Of a stretch of DNA of 64,000 nucleotides, positions 48,735 through 56,744 are shown piece after piece. The position numbers and the translations under genes were made by a program. Within the stretch, counting starts at the first letter, position 1. Every line of letters begins with the position of its first letter. The DNA is from Devosia sp. GTDB taxonomy: Bacteria; Pseudomonadota; Alphaproteobacteria; Rhizobiales; Devosiaceae. The stretch covers positions 248,001 through 312,000 of the forward strand of contig NZ_CP075529.1 in assembly GCF_025809055.1 (NCBI RefSeq), given 5' to 3'. The notes beneath the pieces are model-generated. The model ran no database searches. It was given only the letters and a program-made list of their open reading frames with translations, and was not told the origin of the DNA.

Positions 48735-49759
48735 CCGATCAGACCCATATGCGCCGGGAAATCAATGAAATCCCAGACGTCGTCGCGGGATTTCTCTCGA
48801 ATTCGGCCACGGTCCTCGATGCCGCCGCGAAGCGCCTGCAAGACGTTGATCCGCGCCTCGTGGCCACGGTCGCGCGTGGTTCTTCCGATCATGCCTCGAC
48901 CTATCTCAAATATGCCATCGAACTGGTGCTCGGCCTCCCGGTTGCTTCGGTCGGGCCGTCCATCGCCTCGATCTATGGCCGCGATCTCAAGCTTGATCGC
49001 GCTGCTGCCATCGCCGTGTCGCAGTCCGGAAAGAGCCCGGATATCGTCGGGATGGCCCAGTCCGTGCGCCGCTCGGGCGCCGTCACCATCGCCATCACCA
49101 ACACGGCCGGCTCGCCCCTCGATCAGGCCTCCGATTTCACCATCGACCTGCAAGCCGGCGTCGAAAAGAGCGTTGCCGCGACCAAGACATTCGTGACCTC
49201 GATCGTCGCCGGCCTCGCCCTTCTGGCGCGCTGGGCCGATGATGATGCCTTGACCGCGGCCGTACACAACCTGCCCGAAAGCCTGGCGCGCGCAGTGACC
49301 TGTGACTGGTCGGAACTGATCTGCGCGCTCGATGGCCACGACTCTCTATATGTTCTGGGCCGTGGACCCGGATTTGCCATCGCCAATGAAGCGGCGCTCA
49401 AGTTCAAGGAGACCTGCGGCATCCAGGGCGAGTCCTATAGCGCCGCCGAAGTCATGCATGGTCCGGTATCCATCGTCACCAAGGGCTATCCGGTTCTCGG
49501 CCTTGCGGCCCGCGATGCTGCCGAGGCCTCGGTGGCCGATATGGCGCATAAGCTCGCCGGGCAGGGGGCCAAGGCATTCCTGACCAGCGACAGGCCCGGC
49601 GCTGCTGCCCGCCTCGACTTTGCGCCCACCGGTCATCCGATTACCGACCCCCTGGCGCTGATCGTCAGCTTCTACGGCTGCGTTGAAGCCTTGGCCCGGC
49701 ATCGCGGGCTGAACCCGGACGAGCCCCCCATGCTGAAAAAGGTCACCGAGACGGTATGA
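48731..49759 (+). CDS. SIS-domain glucosamine-6-phosphate deaminase (NagB-II type)
   Basis: A 342-residue double-SIS protein related to the isomerase half of GlmS. First SIS: 'VARGSSDHASTYLKYAIEL' and 'AIAVSQSGKSPDIVGMAQSV'. 'GVEKSVAATKTFVTSIVAGL' is the GlmS-like loop. Second SIS: 'LYVLGRGPGFAIANEAALKF' followed by 'KETCGIQGESYSAAEVMHGP'. No glutaminase domain is present, so in this context it most likely deaminates glucosamine-6-phosphate to fructose-6-phosphate. It lies between nagR and nagA, overlapping both by four bases. Confidence 0.88.
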   Translation: MTDQTHMRREINEIPDVVAGFLSNSATVLDAAAKRLQDVDPRLVATVARGSSDHASTYLKYAIELVLGLPVASVGPSIASIYGRDLKLDRAAAIAVSQSGKSPDIVGMAQSVRRSGAVTIAITNTAGSPLDQASDFTIDLQAGVEKSVAATKTFVTSIVAGLALLARWADDDALTAAVHNLPESLARAVTCDWSELICALDGHDSLYVLGRGPGFAIANEAALKFKETCGIQGESYSAAEVMHGPVSIVTKGYPVLGLAARDAAEASVADMAHKLAGQGAKAFLTSDRPGAAARLDFAPTGHPITDPLALIVSFYGCVEALARHRGLNPDEPPMLKKVTETV

Positions 49760-50916
49760 GCGAACTACAGGCCATATGCTGCCCCCGGATCTTTGACGGC
49801 GAGGTCTGGCACGACAGCGCCGCCCTATTGATCGAATTCGGCTTCGTCTCCGGCATCGTGCCAGCGGATGCCATTCCGGCCGGGGCAACCAGGGTCGATC
49901 TCGGGCAGGGCATGATCGTGCCGGGCTTCGTCGATCTGCAGGTGAACGGCGGCGGTGGGGTGCTGTTCAACAACGCGCCCGATCTCGATTCCATCCGCAC
50001 CATCTGCTCGGCTCATGCCCAGTTCGGCACCACCGCCCTCTTGCCGACGCTGATCACCGATACGGTCGCGGTGAACGTCGCTGCCATGGCCGCCGGCGTT
50101 GCTGCCGCTGGTCAATCGGTTCCTGGTTTTCTTGGCCTGCACCTTGAAGGGCCGCACCTGTCACTGGCCCGCAAGGGCACGCACGACCCGGCATTGATCC
50201 GTCCGATGGACGATGAGGACCTTGCCCGCCTCGTGTCCGCCGCGGCCGCGTTGCCCAATCTCCTCTGCACAGTCGCCCCGGAATCGGTGTCCCCGGAACA
50301 GATCAGGACATTGGCCGGTGCCGGCATCGTCGTCAGCATCGGCCATTCTGACGCGAGCTATGCCGCGGCGCGGGCCGCCTTCGATGCAGGGGCAAGCATG
50401 GCCACGCATCTGTTCAACGCCATGAGCCAGATGGGCAATCGGGAACCGGGCGTGGTCGGGGCCGTGCTCGACGCGCCCGGCGTCACTGCCGGCCTCATCG
50501 CCGATGGTATCCACGTGCATCCGGCCGCGATCGGCGCCGCCCTCAGGGCCAAGCGCGGTGAAGGCGGGATATTCCTCGTCACCGACGCCATGTCACAGAC
50601 CGGCACCGATCTCACCAGCTTCACTCTCAATGGCCGCCTCATCACCAGGTCCAACGGCGCCCTGCGCCTTGATGATGGCACATTGGCTGGTGCCGACCTC
50701 GATATGATCGACGCCGTCAACTATACGGTCGACACCATTGGCCTGCCGCTCGACGAGGCCCTGCGCATGGCCAGCCTCTATCCCGCCAGAGCATTGGGCG
50801 TGGATGAAACGCACGGACACCTGCGCCCGCAGGCCCGCGCGGATTTCGTGATTCTCGATCCATCCCGCAGCGTGAACAGCACCTGGATCGGCGGCGAACA
50901 GGTCTGGTCCGCCTGA
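49756..50916 (+). CDS. nagA: N-acetylglucosamine-6-phosphate deacetylase
   Basis: A 386-residue amidohydrolase. 'MIVPGFVDLQVNGGGGVLFN' is the NagA signature; metal and substrate residues are in 'LHLEGPHLS', 'SIGHSDASY', 'MATHLFNAMSQMGNRE' and 'GIHVHPAAI'. The catalytic Asp is in 'LVTDAMSQTG'. It converts GlcNAc-6-P to glucosamine-6-P plus acetate, the step between MurQ/GlcNAc kinase and NagB-II. It overlaps nagB2 by four bases and ends the operon. Confidence 0.93.
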   Translation: MSELQAICCPRIFDGEVWHDSAALLIEFGFVSGIVPADAIPAGATRVDLGQGMIVPGFVDLQVNGGGGVLFNNAPDLDSIRTICSAHAQFGTTALLPTLITDTVAVNVAAMAAGVAAAGQSVPGFLGLHLEGPHLSLARKGTHDPALIRPMDDEDLARLVSAAAALPNLLCTVAPESVSPEQIRTLAGAGIVVSIGHSDASYAAARAAFDAGASMATHLFNAMSQMGNREPGVVGAVLDAPGVTAGLIADGIHVHPAAIGAALRAKRGEGGIFLVTDAMSQTGTDLTSFTLNGRLITRSNGALRLDDGTLAGADLDMIDAVNYTVDTIGLPLDEALRMASLYPARALGVDETHGHLRPQARADFVILDPSRSVNSTWIGGEQVWSA

Positions 50917-50949
50917 TCAAAACTCTCTGACGACGAACCAAGCCATCGC

Positions 50950-51105
50950 CTCCATCGCCCCCTCGCCCCTCCGGGGAGAGGGCCGGGGTGAAGGGAGACA
51001 GGCGAATATTCCCCGGCTCCGGCCCTCTTCACCTCCCCCTTCAAGGGGGAGGCAAGCGCAGCTTGGCCCGCAGGGCCTTAGCGAAGCTCGGAGGGGGTGT
51101 TCGCG
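50950..51105. repeat. GC-rich dispersed intergenic repeat (copy A)
   Basis: The first part (50950-50995), running from CTCCATCGCCCCCTCGCCCC through GGGGAGAGGGCCGGGGTGAA, is nearly identical to 58348-58393. The second part has a hairpin CCTCCCCCTT/AAGGGGGAGG followed by a CGCAGCTTGGCCCGCAGGGC-type tail. These are common intergenic elements in such genomes. No coding potential is seen. Confidence 0.65.
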
Positions 51106-51130
51106 CCACCAACTCAACCGCGCGAAATGC

Positions 51131-51871
51131 CTACCCACGCCCGATATAGGGCATCGTCGTGGCCATGACGGTCATGAACTGCACATTGGCCGCGAGCGGC
51201 AGGCTTGCCATGTAGGTGACTGCGTCGACCACATGCTTCAGGTCAAAGGTCGGTTCCGGCATCATGGTGCCATTGGCCTGGAGCGACCCCGCGTTCATCG
51301 AACTCGTCATGTCCGTCGCCGCATTGCCGATATCGATCTGGCCGCAGGCGATATTGTAAGCCCGGCCGTCGAGCGAGATCGACTTGGTGAGCCCGGTGAT
51401 GGCGTGCTTGGTCGTGGTATAGGAGGCCGCCTGTGGCCGCGGCACATAGGCCGAGATCGAACCGTTGTTGATGATCCGCCCGCCTTGCGGAGCCTGCGCA
51501 CGCATCGTCCGGAAAGCCTCGCGCGCGACATAGAAGGCGCCGTTGAGATTGGTATCGACCATCTCGCGCCAGGTTTCGACCGCCAGATCGCCGAACGGCG
51601 TGGCCGGGGCAAAGCGCCCCGCATTGTTGAACACGAGGTCGATGCGCCCGTAGCTGGACCGAATCTCATCAAACAGCGCCGCAACCGAACCCGGGTCGGT
51701 GACGTCACACACGGCGCCGTCCAGCCCATGCTCGCTTCGGGCCTGTTCAACCAGTTCCGCCCGCCGGCCGCAGATCATGACCGTCCATCCGGCAAGTTTG
51801 AGGCCCTTGGCGCTGGCGAGTCCGATGCCGGATGTGCCGCCGGTGACCAGTGCAAAACGCGTTCCCGCCAT
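51131..51871 (-). CDS. SDR family oxidoreductase
   Basis: A 246-residue short-chain dehydrogenase. 'ALVTGGTSGIGLASAKGLKL' is the cofactor motif; Arg in 'MICGRRAELV' after strand 2 suggests NADP. 'NNAGRFAPATPF', Ser in 'IINNGSISAYVP' and Tyr/Lys in 'ASYTTTKHAITG' form the active site. It is most similar to generic SDRs; the substrate is not known. It stands alone, upstream of and divergent from the porin. ATG at 51871 or 51874 is likely, following GGAG. Confidence 0.87.
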   Translation of the reverse strand: MAGTRFALVTGGTSGIGLASAKGLKLAGWTVMICGRRAELVEQARSEHGLDGAVCDVTDPGSVAALFDEIRSSYGRIDLVFNNAGRFAPATPFGDLAVETWREMVDTNLNGAFYVAREAFRTMRAQAPQGGRIINNGSISAYVPRPQAASYTTTKHAITGLTKSISLDGRAYNIACGQIDIGNAATDMTSSMNAGSLQANGTMMPEPTFDLKHVVDAVTYMASLPLAANVQFMTVMATTMPYIGRG

Positions 51872-51977
51872 CATTGTCTCCACATTTTCACCACTTCGGC
51901 GCCCACGATTGGGCGAGAGTGCTGGATCATCGATTTACCCCGCGCGGACGCCACGATGTGCCGGGGCCAGGCGCCAA

Positions 51978-52000
51978 CCCGCGCAAACGCGGGCTTTTTA
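51978..52000 (+). terminator. Rho-independent terminator upstream of porin leader
   Basis: CCCGCG-CAAA-CGCGGG is followed by CTTTTTA on the plus strand. No plus-strand protein gene ends nearby (nagA stops 1.06 kb earlier), so it either terminates a small RNA beginning around 51880-51900 or attenuates the porin leader. Confidence 0.6.
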
Positions 52001-52160
52001 ACCACTTGTTCAGTCGTCTTAACAGTCCGTTTCGAACTGTGTGCTGAATCTGCAACAACCGCTTCGCAACCATATTGTGGCGGCATGAAAAGGGGCTTGC
52101 CGCGATTGCGTCGGCTTTCTGCATGCGTAGAGTGGGTCTTGCGAATCCATGCATGGGATC

Positions 52161-52226
52161 GTTTGTCGGTCGCAACGCGACGGCAACACACTGCACCACG
52201 AATAGTGTGGTCGCGTTTCGACAAAC
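52161..52226 (+). promoter_or_regulatory. Long structured hairpin in porin 5' leader
   Basis: GTTTGTCG (52161-52168) and ACGCGAC (52175-52181) pair with GTCGCGT and CGACAAAC within 52210-52226. An inner stem CACACT/AGTGTG (52187-52192, 52204-52209) extends it. The element ends 48 bases before the porin ATG. It could stabilise the message or bind a regulator. The rest of 51872-52273 holds the terminator at 51978 and no gene. Confidence 0.55.
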
Positions 52227-52273
52227 CGCTGGGGAACCGGCACCAAAAAATGACTGACTTTGGAGGTCAATTA

Positions 52274-53578
52274 ATGAAACTCAAGAGCCTTATCCTCGGT
52301 TCTGTTGCCGCTGCCGGTCTCTCGACTGCTGGCTACGCTGCCGACCTGGGCGTCCTCACCTCGCTGGACGTCTGCGACGCTCTCGGCCTCTCCGGCCTGA
52401 CCATTTCGTCCGACACCAACTGCCTGCAGATCACCGGCGGCGTCTCCTACTCGTTCGAGTGGGGTGATTACCGTGGTTCCTGGCCGACCGCTGGCGTGCT
52501 GCACAGCCCGCGTTCGACCATGGACAACGATGAAATCGCACCGGGCGTGAACAACGACTGGCGCTCGAAGGTTGAAGCCTGGCTGAAGTTCGTCGGCACT
52601 GCCGATTCCGAGTTCGGTCCGGCCTCCGTGACCCTGAAGCTCAAGGAAGTCCAGGACGTCCGCGTCACCAACGAAACCGTTGTTGACTCGCCCGATGGCG
52701 CTGCCCTGACCTTCGACGAAGCCTTCGTCTCCATCGGTGACACCACTGTCATCATGGCCGGCAAGAAGGGTTCGATCGCCAACTTCGGCGACGACGAGCC
52801 GCTGAACTGGCTTGGCACCTTCGGTTCCGACGCTGCCGACAAGGGCGTTCGTTGGGACATGATCGACGGCAACCTCGACACCGGTGGTCACGTGATCCAG
52901 GTCGTTTCGAGCCTCGGCAACGGCGTTACCGCCAAGATCGGCCTCGAAAACCTGAACGACTCGCTGCCGGCCTATGCTGGTACGCTGGTTGGCGTTCTCG
53001 AATATGCTGGTGACGGCCTGTCCGCTCACGTGACCGGTCTTGCCGGTGGCATCCTCGACGGCGTCGTGGAAGCTTGGTCCGTCCATGCTGGCTTCACCGC
53101 CACCCTCGACACCTTCAAGATCGTCGGTGCTGCTGCTGCTCAGCATGACGGTGTTGACACCGACTGGAACGCTCTGCTGTCCGCTTCGGCAACCTTCGAC
53201 ATGTTCACCATTGCCCTGTCGGGTGAAGCTCTGGGTGGCAACATCCACAACACCGACTTCGGCATCGGCGGCTCCATCGGCGCCAAGGTTACCGACACCG
53301 TCAGCCTGAACCTCGGCGGCAAGTACTACGACTCCAACAACGGTGGCGACGACGCCTACCAGATCGCCGCTCAGATCGTTGCTGCGGTCACCGAGACTGT
53401 GAAGCTCACCGGTGAAGTTGGCGTCTATGGCAACATCACTGCTGCCACTTCCGACTTCTACGGCAAGGCCGAGCTGGCTTGGGCTCCGGGTGGTGACTTC
53501 ACCTCCTCGCTCGCTGGCGAAGTCCACCAGAACGGTGCCTACAAGGTCACCTTCAAGGCTGCCAAGGAATTCAAGTAA
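52274..53578 (+). CDS. Outer-membrane porin (Rhizobiales Porin_2-like)
   Basis: A 434-residue outer-membrane protein with signal peptide 'SLILGSVAAAGLSTAGYAAD'. The mature N-terminus 'VCDALGLSGLTISSDTNCLQ' with two cysteines, then 'ITGGVSYSFEWGDYRGSWP' and alternating beta strands, matches alphaproteobacterial porins; it ends in 'YKVTFKAAKEFK', although the last residue is Lys rather than Phe. Codon use is strongly biased to a few C-ending and GCT/GGT codons, suggesting very high expression. GGAGG precedes ATG 52274. It is monocistronic, with a structured leader and a strong terminator. Confidence 0.87.
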   Translation: MKLKSLILGSVAAAGLSTAGYAADLGVLTSLDVCDALGLSGLTISSDTNCLQITGGVSYSFEWGDYRGSWPTAGVLHSPRSTMDNDEIAPGVNNDWRSKVEAWLKFVGTADSEFGPASVTLKLKEVQDVRVTNETVVDSPDGAALTFDEAFVSIGDTTVIMAGKKGSIANFGDDEPLNWLGTFGSDAADKGVRWDMIDGNLDTGGHVIQVVSSLGNGVTAKIGLENLNDSLPAYAGTLVGVLEYAGDGLSAHVTGLAGGILDGVVEAWSVHAGFTATLDTFKIVGAAAAQHDGVDTDWNALLSASATFDMFTIALSGEALGGNIHNTDFGIGGSIGAKVTDTVSLNLGGKYYDSNNGGDDAYQIAAQIVAAVTETVKLTGEVGVYGNITAATSDFYGKAELAWAPGGDFTSSLAGEVHQNGAYKVTFKAAKEFK

Positions 53579-53601
53579 TCCTTGGATTACTCCTGAATTG
53601 G

Positions 53602-53634
53602 GAAAGGCCCGGCTTTGCCGGGCCTTTTCTTTTG
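53602..53634 (+). terminator. Rho-independent terminator of the porin gene
   Basis: AAAGGCCCGGC-TTTG-CCGGGCCTTTT followed by CTTTT, 25 bases after the porin stop codon; a strong GC stem with a clear T-rich tail. Confidence 0.9.
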
Positions 53635-53723
53635 TCCAGCTGCCGGGGCGAGGGCATTTTTGTTTGTTGCGCCGGGCAAATCATCTACCTTGCAGGCAAC
53701 GGCGGCTTTCCAACGGATTCGGG

Positions 53724-55592
53724 ATGAAAAAGAACCTGCTTGTGCAGGCAGTGCCAGGCTTGGCAATTGTCTTGGGTTGTTCCATGAGCGTCTTGGCCAT
53801 GGCGGCTCCCGCGGCGTCGGTGGACGTCGCGCCCGGTCAATTCGCCGGTGGAGGACAGATCGGGTCCCCTTCAAACGACCAGTTTGCGCGCGATTTGCCC
53901 CTGTTGCTGGCGCAGTCGTCGACTCCGTCCACATCCGGCTCGGTGATATCGCTCGCGTCCCCGCAGATCGCCGACTACTGGGTGACCGTCAGCCGCCAGG
54001 ATAGTGGCGTTCTGGTCTTCGATGGCTATGTTCCCGACGAACAGACGCGCCAGGCCTTGGCCAAGATCGCCGGCGCCGACGCGTCCTACCTCAAGCTCGG
54101 CCGGGGTGCGCCCGCCAATTACCGGGCAGCCGTCGATTTTGGCGTCACTCTGCTCGCCCGAGTGTCCGAAGGGCGCTTTTCTCTCCGCGGCGGCGCAATG
54201 TCACTCGAGGGAACGGCCCGGACATCTGCCGACTACGCGGCATTGACCGCCGATCTTGAAACGGGGGCGCCGGTCGAGCTCGAACTGGCCACATTGGATG
54301 TGAAAGCGCCCGCAGTCAGTCCCTACAGGTTTGGCATCGAAAAGACTGAAACTGGCGAAGCCCGGCTGCGCGGTATCTTGCCTACTCCCCAGATTGAGAA
54401 CCAGTTGCTGGCGCTTGCAGGCGGTAACGCCGTGTCCAATGTGGGATATGCCTCGGGCGAAGCGCCCAATTTTGTCGCCTCCGCCGAACAGGCGGTGCAG
54501 TTTCTCCCCCACCTGGCCTCCGGCATGGTTCGATTTGACGGTCAGTCCTGGTCGGTTTCGGGCCAGCCGACCTCCGAGGCCGGCAAAGCCGCCATCGAAA
54601 CCGAGTTTGCCATTCAGCAATTGGCGCAGGCCGGCTGGACCCTTGACCTTGCCCCGGTCGTTCCAGCCGCGCCGGAGCCGTCCTCTGCCGAAAATGATCA
54701 GGCTCCGGCCACGGCCGAGAGTGCGGCAACAGGTTCCGGGCCATATACATGGTCACTTGCTCGATCCGCTGACGGTGCGGTGACTGTTTCCGGCTTCATC
54801 CCGGCCGAAACTCTGGGCCGGTTCCTGGACGTTCGCCTGGCCGGGCAGGGCCCGGTAGTCAACACAATGCAGGTGGCCGATGGGGCTCCCGAAGGATTCT
54901 CGCGGGACGTCTTGATCGCTTTAGACATGCTGGACCTGTTGGGTTCGGCCCAGATTGATTTTGACGGGCAGGGATGGCGGGTCACCGGCCAGGCCGCCGA
55001 AGACACGTTCGAAAGTGACGCCGCTTTGGTTCTTGGCGATCAGGCAGCCAATTGGCAGATCGCGGTCGAACCGGTTGCGGTTGCGCAATCCATGGTCGAA
55101 GAATCCGAGCCGGAGATCGCCGAAGCGGTGACGCCAACGGCCGAAGTCGAGCCCGCTGCGGCCTCCACCCCGGTTGTCGAGACTGCCACGGCGCCCGCCG
55201 CCGAAAACCCGGCGGCGATTGAACAATGCCGCGCCGAGCTTGCCGAACTCACCTCGCACAATGCCATTCTGTTCCAGTCTGGTGCCGCCATCATCGCCGA
55301 TAGCGCCCGGAGCGAACTCGATAGCTTCGCTGCCACACTCTCCCTTTGCCCTGAGGCGCCGGTCTATGTGGAGGGCCATACCGACAGCGACGGCGAAGCG
55401 ACGGCCAATCTGGTGCTCTCGGTGTCGCGTGCTGAATCGGTCGTCCAGGCGCTGATCGAGCGGGGCGTCGACGCCGCGCGCCTCTACGCCATAGGTTACG
55501 GCGAGTCGCAGCCGGTGGCCGACAATGCCACCAGCGAAGGCAAGCGCAGCAACAGGCGCATTGTTATTTCGATACCCGATCAGCCGGAATAA
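53724..55592 (+). CDS. OmpA family protein with three N-terminal repeats
   Basis: A 622-residue envelope protein with N-terminal signal ('LAIVLGCSMSVLAMAAPAAS'). Three ~120-residue repeats start at 'YWVTVSRQDSGVLVFDGYVP', 'YRFGIEKTETGEARLRGILP' and 'YTWSLARSADGAVTVSGFIP'; each continues through a GAP/GEAP-F segment to a FDGQ-W-x-V-GQ motif. An Ala/Pro/Glu-rich spacer leads to the OmpA C-terminal domain: 'ILFQSGAAIIADSARSELDS', 'VYVEGHTDSDGEATANLVLS', 'SRAESVVQALIERGVDAARL' and 'SNRRIVI'. The domain binds peptidoglycan. The repeats resemble BON-like modules of Rhizobiales OmpA proteins. ATG at 53724; the ribosome-binding site is weak. Confidence 0.85.
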   Translation: MKKNLLVQAVPGLAIVLGCSMSVLAMAAPAASVDVAPGQFAGGGQIGSPSNDQFARDLPLLLAQSSTPSTSGSVISLASPQIADYWVTVSRQDSGVLVFDGYVPDEQTRQALAKIAGADASYLKLGRGAPANYRAAVDFGVTLLARVSEGRFSLRGGAMSLEGTARTSADYAALTADLETGAPVELELATLDVKAPAVSPYRFGIEKTETGEARLRGILPTPQIENQLLALAGGNAVSNVGYASGEAPNFVASAEQAVQFLPHLASGMVRFDGQSWSVSGQPTSEAGKAAIETEFAIQQLAQAGWTLDLAPVVPAAPEPSSAENDQAPATAESAATGSGPYTWSLARSADGAVTVSGFIPAETLGRFLDVRLAGQGPVVNTMQVADGAPEGFSRDVLIALDMLDLLGSAQIDFDGQGWRVTGQAAEDTFESDAALVLGDQAANWQIAVEPVAVAQSMVEESEPEIAEAVTPTAEVEPAAASTPVVETATAPAAENPAAIEQCRAELAELTSHNAILFQSGAAIIADSARSELDSFAATLSLCPEAPVYVEGHTDSDGEATANLVLSVSRAESVVQALIERGVDAARLYAIGYGESQPVADNATSEGKRSNRRIVISIPDQPE

Positions 55593-55625
55593 CGGGAGCT
55601 GCCTGCCCTTGCTACACGCGGGGTG

Positions 55626-56576
55626 TCAGGCGGCTTTTCCGGCTCTGTCGGCGTTTACCGCGAAGACAAATCCGGCAACCGCCTCGATTTCATCCTGCTG
55701 GTCAAACAGCGCCGGAGATCCTTGGCCCGACAGGGTGAGGGCTGTGGCATCCGGCCGGCGCCGCACCATTTCGTCAAAGGTTTCGCGCCGCACCTGATCG
55801 GTCAACTGGGTCCGCATCAGCATGAGCGGCGCGCAACTCAACGCGTCGAACAGGCGCCATTGCGGAACCAGCACATCGTCGAAGCGGAAGCCGGAGATAG
55901 CCTCGATCAATCTTCGATCGAAGAGCGGGCGCGGGCGGTTACGCTTGTCAAACCAGTGGCTTCTATGCGCCAGCTCATCCAGTGCTTCATCTGAATGTCC
56001 CGGGTAGTCAGCGCCGAGGATGCGTCTGAATCCGGCGGTGACGGCCTTGCTGCCCCGCAGGCTTTCCACATGGGCCAGGTTGTTTCTCAATCGCACCAGC
56101 CCCCGCGAATCCGTGACCGGTCCCGCATCGAGCAGCACTGTCCCGCCAATGAGCAGGGGGTGCGCGGCCGCCAGGGCCATGGCCACCTGTCCGCCATGGC
56201 CCTGGCCGACCAGCACGATCGGTCCGGTGCCGAGCGCCGCCAGAATGTCGGCGGTGTCGCGGGCATCACTGAGCGAGCCATAGGCGGTGCCGGCCGGCCT
56301 GTCGTCGCCACGGCCGCGACCCGGCAGGTCGATCAGCACCAGCGGCCAGTCACCACCGCTCAGCCTCTGGAACGCAGTCGCAAAATCCGTGAAGTCGCTC
56401 ATATTGCGGTGATAGCCGGCCAGGCACACAACCGGCATCCGTCCACGGCCGAGTTTGCCGCGCACATGGACAGCGGCACGGGTGGCGCCATCGCTCAGCG
56501 TGATCATCTGCACCGGCAGCCCGGCAAAGGCTGGGTGGTCGGCCGGGACCTGGCGGCGTTTGCGCATCAGCTTCAT
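55626..56576 (-). CDS. Alpha/beta-hydrolase-fold protein lacking catalytic Ser and His
   Basis: A 316-residue alpha/beta-hydrolase-fold protein without signal peptide. The fold is clear: 'MPVVCLAGYHRNMSDFTDF' (oxyanion region), 'LVLIDLPGRGRGDDRP' and the nucleophile elbow region 'IVLVGQGHGGQVAMALA'. At the elbow, where relatives read G-H-S-M-G-G, this protein reads G-Q-G-H-G-G, so the Ser at position 126 is Gly. The usual late GxGH motif is replaced by 'LSGQGSPALFDQ', with no histidine. It may be a non-enzymatic member or use other residues. It is convergent with ompA and divergent from dapA. Confidence 0.8.
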   Translation of the reverse strand: MKLMRKRRQVPADHPAFAGLPVQMITLSDGATRAAVHVRGKLGRGRMPVVCLAGYHRNMSDFTDFATAFQRLSGGDWPLVLIDLPGRGRGDDRPAGTAYGSLSDARDTADILAALGTGPIVLVGQGHGGQVAMALAAAHPLLIGGTVLLDAGPVTDSRGLVRLRNNLAHVESLRGSKAVTAGFRRILGADYPGHSDEALDELAHRSHWFDKRNRPRPLFDRRLIEAISGFRFDDVLVPQWRLFDALSCAPLMLMRTQLTDQVRRETFDEMVRRRPDATALTLSGQGSPALFDQQDEIEAVAGFVFAVNADRAGKAA

Positions 56577-56744
56577 GGGGATTGTTTATCGGGCCGCAGC
56601 ACTGCGCCACAAGCCCGATTTGCTTCCTTGTCGCTGGGCGTCGATGAAAGTATGGTGCGCGCTGTCCGCGCCGCGTGGTGGCGGATCGATCATGGACGTA
56701 CCAACCGGCTATGAGCCGGCCATCCAATTGAGGAATTTCGACAA

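Noticed and set aside
52271..53527. A 418-codon open frame antisense to the porin
   Set aside because: It arises from the strong codon bias of the porin gene; no signal peptide, start context or family match.
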